A DNA stretch of 64,000 nucleotides. It comes from Anthopleura xanthogrammica. Its lineage: Eukaryota; Cnidaria; Anthozoa; Actiniaria; Actiniidae. Shown here one piece after another: positions 58,271 to 64,000 of this stretch; the stretch's first letter is position 1; each line of letters begins with the position of its first letter. Both the position numbers and the translations under genes were made by a program. The notes under the pieces are model-generated. The model worked only from the letters and a program-made list of their open reading frames with translations. It made no database searches and was not told where the DNA came from. The DNA is taken from positions 11,914,400 to 11,978,399 of the forward strand of contig OZ025211.1 in NCBI GenBank assembly GCA_964019055.1, read 5' to 3'.

Positions 58271-58274
58271 TTAA

Positions 58275-58935
58275 ATGCCTCATAATATTTTTCAGGTCTG
58301 CCATCTGTCATAATACGGAGTAAATGGTGGTTGCGGAATACAGAATCTTGTCCTATTCATTACCTTATCATGTAGTTTCGCTTACTTTCATCACTGGCAC
58401 ACAGAACTGAATTTGTTTTCAGTGTGAACAATAACGAGGTTAGAGGTTATATACTTAATAACTGAAACTAATTTCCAAAAAGTAATATATTTTTCCGTTA
58501 TGAGACGTCAGTATAACTATTAAAGTAAATTAACCGTTTATGAGTGCATCACCAATTCAAAAGTTGTTGGGAATTTGAATAGATCGAAAAATTTTGAGCT
58601 TCTCAACACAAAAGCAATTCAAGTGTATTCTGAAGCCACAGAAGGGTGAAAAACTTTTAATTAAAATGAAGGCTATGGCTCGTTCTAGACGCTTCTGCAC
58701 TCATTGGCCCAAAATAATATATCCAAGTAAATTTGGACTCCCGAGCGACTTCTGAGCAAGTTGAATCTGAATCAGTTGTCGCTACAGTGTCACATAGTTT
58801 AACAAGCCCTACAGAACTTGTTTTCAAAAACTAATTCAAACTAATTCAAACGCCATTCATTGATTGATGACTTCGGTACCTGAGAGCATAGAATAGAAAT
58901 TAGAAAAAAAAATAAAAGCTTGAGTATAGGTGTAC
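58275..58935. repeat. Unit H 5' flank
   Basis: Begins ATGCCTCATAATATTTTTCAG and follows the shared order through TTCTAGACGCTTCTGCACTCA; part of the GTCGACCCGATATAAAAC text is deleted near 58825. No coding. Confidence 0.55.
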
Positions 58936-59033
58936 GTTTCAAGTCGCCCATCCAGGAAATGATCTCGTTCGATCGGGCTTGACTCAGTTTCTTGAAAGTT
59001 TAGATTTTATCCACTGGGCCACGGTTTTCAAGA
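58936..59033 (-). repeat. SINE-like block, copy 4
   Basis: Minus strand: GTGGCCCAGTGGATAAAA, GAGTCAAGCCCGATCGAAC, GAGATCATTTCCTGGATGGG, GACTTGAAACG. Same place in the unit as the other copies. 59034-59305 is the shared CAGTGCGTGGCAGG and GTCTCTCCCCTGATGCC text. Confidence 0.5.
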
Positions 59034-59309
59034 TATTAGCACACAGTAGCCGTGGAAACAATGCACCAGATAGACTAGGTTATTTCTCACTTTAAAGCTA
59101 TGTGCCAGTGCGTGGCAGGTTGTGCAAGGGGCTAGCTGATATGGTCTGGGGGCCGGCTGGTCTCTCCCCTGATGCCTCCGGGCTAGAACATGACCCTGCG
59201 TAATTCGTGCAACAAAGGGCGGAGGGACTTAAATGCCGTCATGTCCGAAGTCCATACGTTGACCCAGATCTACGGATGCTCGGGGTATGGCATGTGCAGA
59301 GCACTATTA

Positions 59310-59655
59310 GTTCGTACATGAAAATAGTACGGAAACTAGTATTTTCAGCCATACTTGCTTTGGTTCATTGTGCACGGTCAATATCACGTGATGGTACGTT
59401 TCAACATCGCTCGCCAAACAAAAACCTAGAACAATAGGTTTCCAAACCATTCCACTCCATTAACTATGCCCATAGAGAATCAATCAGTAGTTTCAGTAGT
59501 TGTTAGAAATAGGTCTTTCCAGCCAGTCCAGTAATCATCAATATTCTCAGATGAGATAATATTGAAGGGAACGTGGTTTAGTGAACACCGTAATTCATCA
59601 AAGTCTCCTCGTTTGAAGTCGTATACTCTTCGCTGTACATTATTATGAGTACATG
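59310..59655 (-). mobile_element. LINE fragment, connection domain region
   Basis: The minus strand (59652-59480) reads VQRRVYDFKRGDFDELRCSL, NHVPFNIISSENIDDYWTGW, KDLFLTTTETTD and a stop. The DFKRxDFDxLRxSL...WxxWKDLFL pattern is that between endonuclease and reverse transcriptase in jockey/CR1 LINEs. It replaces the T-rich and 3' blocks of unit H. Confidence 0.65.
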
Positions 59656-59713
59656 ATTAAGGAGAACAGACTATACCGCGCAACAGAGAGCTTGTCCGCC
59701 TTCATTCAGAGTT

Positions 59714-60559
59714 TCAAGCTTGCTCGTCTTGAACCGAGTGATGTTCTCGTCTCAAGATTCTTTTGACTGTAGTTTTTACTGCTTGTCGAATATCTTCCAT
59801 GCGCCACAAATACAGTAAAGGATTCACTGTCGAGTTGATTGCTATGACAAGTTCCACTATGGATATTACCTTGTAAATTATAATCGAAGAAGGGCCTTTT
59901 TCATTCATGATAGAGAAAGTAACAACCGAGCAAAAGTACGGCAGGTACAATAGCAAGGTCGTCAACATGACAAGTATCATGGTGTTCATAGATCTTCTGT
60001 ATTACGAGACATCAAAGTTACCGCTTCCGTTGTCTGGTTGCGGACTGGACGAGGATACAGAAGACGTGAGCTTCTTCAGTGAGTAGAACGCCATGGAATA
60101 ACAAACGGTTATGGTTGAAAGAAACACGAAAAGAAAACATGGGGTCATAACATTTAATGCATATCGAAAGATGTTTGATAGGAGTAACGTCAACAGCAGC
60201 AAAAGCATTGCCACCCAGTAAGGGATAGTCACCATCCAGATGCGTCGAGATGTTACAAACGATCGATATCTGTTTTTCAGTCTAATGGCCAACAATCGGT
60301 CAAGGCTTACAAGAGTCAAACAGTATAGAGATACAGAACCTAACCAGTATGCAAGAAAATGAAAAGTGGCAGTTATATAACAATATTTTGTAGCCCACTT
60401 TCTGATGTAAGCATAGTGGACGAGGACCGTTGAAGTTTCAGCAAGGGCTCCATACAAAAAGTCCGATAATACAAGATTAGCAAGAAGAAGATACGAAGGC
60501 TTGTGTAGAGTTGGATTTTTGTCCAACAAGTACAGTATTTTTGTCATTGTGTAGGACAA
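59714..60559 (-). pseudogene. GPCR unit I, broken by a stop codon and an N-terminal deletion
   Basis: Almost identical to unit E, but a C-to-T change turns the CAA codon of DVSQYRRS into TAA (60002-60004), cutting the protein before TM6. The N-terminus and TM1 are deleted: text jumps from ACCCTACAC..GGATTTTTGTCC to the sequence just left of the solo LTR (CAGTATTTTTGTCAT). Everything from TM2 to ICL3 and from TM6 to the end is otherwise open, so inactivation is recent. Confidence 0.9.
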
Positions 60560-60919
60560 TTGATTTCACGGTGGCACGCCTTCCAACTCGCTGATATTAT
60601 TGTAATTAATTCGAGTCTGAGTTCGGTTTACTGAATTCACGAGGGTTTATTGACTAGACCTTTGTCCACTTCGTTCAGCAATAACTCAATACAAGCGGTA
60701 AAAACTGTACAAAAAAGGACATAAACATTACAAAGTAAACTCGAGCACTGCAGGAAATAAATTGGCTACTTACAATCGTGCTGTGTAAAGAGGGAAAGAA
60801 GAAAAACAATAACAAACTTGACTATTGACGAAGCGTCCCAAACGAACTGCTCACATGCTCTGTAAAACACTAGCACAAGGTGTGCTCGCGATGTCCCTGG
60901 GGCACAGGAGATCCAAACA
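60548..60919. mobile_element. Solo LTR with 5-bp target duplication, unit I
   Basis: Same 372-bp LTR, same GTCAT duplication (60543-60547, 60920-60924) and same site as in unit E, with a handful of substitutions. The insertion therefore predates the E/I duplication. Confidence 0.8.
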
Positions 60920-60924
60920 GTCAT

Positions 60925-61779
60925 CTTTTATACCTTTTTAAGTTATATTTTGTGATGTTTTACAAGTTTCAATGCCTCATAATATTTTGCAGTTCTGCCA
61001 CCTGTCACACGGAGTAAATTATCATTCAATAAATACAGAATATTCATGTCCTTTTCGTTACCTGATCATTTACTTTCATTTATTTTCATCACTGGCACAC
61101 TAAACTGAATTGGTTTATAGTGTGAACAATAACGGAGATTAGAGTTTACTGAAGAGCTTAATCTAATTTCCAAAAAGTAATATATTTTTCCGTTATGAGA
61201 TGTCAGTATAACTATTAAGGTAAATTAAGCGTTTGTGAGTGCATGACCGTTTCAAAAGTTGTTGGGAATTTGACTAGATCGAAAAATGAGTAACCTATTT
61301 TGAGCTTCTCAACACAAAAAGCAATTATAGTGCATTCTGAAGCCACATAAGGGTGAAAAACTTTTAATTAAAATAAAGGCTCTGGCTCGTCCTAGACGCT
61401 TCTGCACTCAATAGCCCAAAATGATATAGCTAGAGCGATTCAGGCATACTTGTGCTAAAGCTAATTCCCTTTTTTTTACAGGGATGAGGGTGAAGGAAAG
61501 ATATGGATCCAGTTATCATCATAATTCATGCATTAGCTTCAGCTGCACATCTATGAAATCACCGTCTGAATCAGTTGTCGCTCGAGTGTCACATAGTTTG
61601 GCAAGCCCTGCTGAACTTGTTTGCAGTGTTTGTCGACCCGATATAAAATTGCCGTACCAAACTAATTCAAACGCAATTTTTTTTTGCCAGACTTAATTCA
61701 TCTATTGATGACTTCGGCACATGAGAGGATAGAATAAGAATAATAAAAAAGAAATAAAAGCTTGAGTATAGGTATACGT
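60925..61779. repeat. Unit I 5' flank
   Basis: Follows unit E base for base apart from scattered changes, including the E/I-specific insertion (AGCGATTCAGGCATAC, TTTTTTACAGGGATGAG). Noncoding. Confidence 0.55.
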
Positions 61780-61872
61780 TTCAAGTCACCCATCCAGGTG
61801 ATGATCTCGCCCGATCGGGCTTGATTCAGTTTATTGGATGTTCAGTTCCACTGGACCACGGTTTTTAAGATA
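61780..61872 (-). repeat. SINE-like block, copy 5
   Basis: CCGTGGTCCAGTGGAAC, GAATCAAGCCCGATCGGGC, GAGATCATCACCTGGATGGG, TGACTTGAAACG on the minus strand. An 8-base deletion in the A-box side separates it from copy 3. Confidence 0.5.
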
Positions 61873-63540
61873 TTAGCACAACAATAGCCGTGAGAACAAT
61901 GCACCAGGTAGACTAGGTTATTTCCCACTTTAAAGGAATGTGCCAGTGCGTGGCAGGTTGTGCAAGGGGCTAGCTGATATGGTCTGGGGGCCGGCTGGTC
62001 TCTCCCCTGATGCCTCCCGGCTAGGACATGACCCTGCTTAATTCGTGCAACCAAGGGCGGATGAACTTAATTGCCGTCATGTCCGAAGTCCATACATTGT
62101 TCCAGATCTGCGGATTTCTTGGGGTATGGCACGTGGCACTATCTTTTTTTTTTTCGGTCTTAGATAAATTTTTGTATATTTATCTTTTCTTTTTTTTTCC
62201 TCTTTTTTTTATTTTTTCTTTTCTTTTTTTTTTCTTTTCTCTTTGTTTTTTTGTTTTTTTTTGTTTTGTTGTTTCTTTTTTTTCCTGGTATTTTTGTTTT
62301 CTTTCTTGTGGTGAGTTTTTAATCTTTTTGGACATTTTTCTTCCGATGGTATTAAGATAAGACTCTATAACTTTTTTTTTTCTTCTGATTTTACAAATAA
62401 TTTATGACAAATTCTTTCTTAGATTGAACCCAATAACATTCTTAATGTTTTTTTTTTTTGAAAGAATAACTACGTGTTTCCTTTTTGCTTACATTCAGCA
62501 TTAACATTTATAATAAGCAATTCATGCACAATGCAAAAAAAACGAGCTGTGCTTCCCCGGTTTTCTTGGTATTTTTTTCCTATTGCTATATTTTCTGTTT
62601 ATATGGTACTGTGAATTCTTGTCTACCCAAATGGGTGTTTCCCCATTTCCCAGTCCCAGCGTGGACAATTAGTGCCCAATCCCCGCTCGCTCTAGACAAA
62701 GGCCATTAAATACATACCCGTATTTCTGGCTGTATTTCGGTTCTTTATTTAATTATAATGATCCTCGGCTTCGTAACAGTCCACAATTAAATTATTATTT
62801 AAAACGGTCAAGAAACGAAAGTCCAGTTTTGAAGTCAATATCGAACCGGGGGAAATTAAAAATGGCCAAAAATCCTGTTTGAAATAAAATATTTCGAAAT
62901 AAATCAGTTTTTATAGTGGGTAACAAATTCAGTATGTTTGTATATAAGAGCTAACCGATAGAGACTCGATTTTTTTACAATGGTATGGATGCGAGCTCGT
63001 AAAAGGCAAACAAAATTGGCTATCTTTAAATTCAACATAAACATGTTTATGAATAAAACCGTCTTTGAGAGGTAAAGTTCAATTTAAAACTTCAGACTAT
63101 GCTCGCAATACTCCATGGTAAGGTTTGTCACTTCGGCCAGCTGCAATATAAGATATATTGCGGTCAGCTTCGGGCTACGCACTTAGCTGCCTGCAATATA
63201 TCTAATATTGCTGTTGGCCTCAGTAACCGCCTAATACACTGATATTGGATAGTTTGCACACACACACACATATTGAATATATATCTAGTAAACTATTAAA
63301 TAACTAAAATATATACCATATATACTAAGAAGACTTTATAACCTGCTCAGGTTCATTACATGCTACAAAGTTTGAGATTCAGATGTTTATTAAGAGGACC
63401 TCGATAAAATAGCAATCTTGCTGTTCGAGGTTTATACAGTCTAGCACCCTAAAAAAGGTCCACATTAAGCAAGGCGTCTGGGATGATTAAAGACAGCAGA
63501 CTATACGTACAAGGAGAGCTTGTCCGCCTTCATTCATAGT
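61873..63540. repeat. Conserved unit I blocks and unit J 3' flank
   Basis: Shared SINE-adjacent text, a T-rich run (62140-62300), the usual ordered landmarks, a small hairpin (GATATATTGCGG..CTGCAATATATC, 63150-63205) and the common 3' flank from ATATACTAAGAAGACTTT. No gene. Confidence 0.55.
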
Positions 63541-63541
63541 T

Positions 63542-64000
63542 TCAAGCTTGCTCGTTTTGAACCGAGTGATGTTCTCGTCTCAAGATTCTTTTGACTGTAG
63601 TTTTTACTGCTTGACGAATATCTTGCATGCGCCACAAATACAGTAAAGGATTCACTGTCGAGTTGGTTGCTACAGCCAGCTCGCTTATCAGTAACGTCTG
63701 GTTTGAAACCAATAAATGAAAATCTTTCTCGAGAGCATATGCAATAACCGAGCAAAAGTATGGTAGGTACAATAGCAAGGTCGTCAACATGACAAGTATC
63801 ATGGTGTTCATAGATCTTTGGTATTGCGAGACATCAAAGTTACTGCTTCCATCGTTTGGTTGCTGACTGGACGAGAATGATACAGAAGACGTGAGCTTCT
63901 TCAGTGAGTAGAACGCCATGGAATAACAAACGGTTATGGTTGTGAGAAACACGAAAAGAAAACACGGCACCAGAATTTCTTTTGCAGATTGAAAGACCTT
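63542..64000 (-). CDS. Class A GPCR, subfamily 2, unit J (cut by window edge)
   Basis: The frame is open from 64000 to the stop at 63542, covering the TM4-5 loop to the C-terminus (153 codons). It reads KVFQSAKEILVPCFLFVF, a Ser-rich ICL3 with an extra residue (SVSFSSSQQPNDGSSNF), TM6 LLYLPYFCSVIAYALEK, TM7 SELAVATNSTVNPLLYLWRM and helix 8. The TM6-7 loop (KDFHLLVSNQTLLI) is closer to copies A/B in length and adds an N-glycosylation site. The N-terminal half lies right of the window. Confidence 0.85.
   Translation of the reverse strand, partial: KVFQSAKEILVPCFLFVFLTTITVCYSMAFYSLKKLTSSVSFSSSQQPNDGSSNFDVSQYQRSMNTMILVMLTTLLLYLPYFCSVIAYALEKDFHLLVSNQTLLISELAVATNSTVNPLLYLWRMQDIRQAVKTTVKRILRREHHSVQNEQA

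Overview
This is a eukaryotic, AT-rich, intron-containing and repeat-dense window. The mix of lineage-specific class A GPCR duplicates, an Ig/FNIII receptor with a tyrosine-motif tail, a tyrosine-recombinase retrotransposon, a Crypton-like DUF3504 protein and very many small palindromic elements fits an anthozoan cnidarian (stony coral or sea anemone). That placement is inference; no rRNA, tRNA gene or taxon marker settles it.

Region 1-8.5 kb (minus strand) holds two cell-surface receptor genes. One starts at 4902 with a signal-peptide exon and joins, in matching phase, an Ig-like exon at 194-1 that runs off the left edge. Its 4.6 kb intron holds a 3.2 kb long-inverted-repeat element with smaller elements nested inside. 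The other (8478-5960) has FNIII, stalk, membrane and cytoplasmic exons and a tail with at least six tyrosine motifs. Region 8.7-11.6 kb is tandem repeat and an old direct duplication. Region 12.0-14.5 kb (plus strand) is a clean three-exon gene for a secreted acidic/basic prepropeptide ending in a cationic Arg/Tyr/Cys-rich peptide, a candidate antimicrobial peptide.

Region 16.6-22.5 kb holds an inverted pair of near-identical intronless GPCR genes around an 8-bp satellite. Region 22.7-26.9 kb is a field of palindromic MITEs, LINE ends and a two-exon N-terminal fragment of a DUF3504 protein.

From 27.1 kb to the right edge runs a tandem array of eight minus-strand GPCR units: four intact genes (27125, 35742, 39622, 43608), three broken ones (34058, 55290, 59714) and one cut by the window edge (63542). 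The units share 3' and 5' flanks, a SINE-like block and a T-rich block. The array has been split by a DIRS/Ngaro-like retrotransposon (30757-33812), a 1.2 kb element with perfect 25-bp inverted ends carrying a DUF3504/tyrosine-recombinase ORF (34411-35650), solo LTRs, LINEs, a 460-bp TAA microsatellite and two further long-inverted-repeat elements flanked by TTAA (45719-49750 and 56059-57881).

The host genes are all surface or secreted: receptors, GPCRs and a cationic peptide. The GPCR copies keep a nearly invariant cytoplasmic face while their N-termini and outer helices vary, which suggests diversified sensing through shared signalling. The most unusual mobile DNA is the family of long-inverted-repeat TTAA elements, each with different internal cargo, and the DUF3504 ORF with inverted ends.
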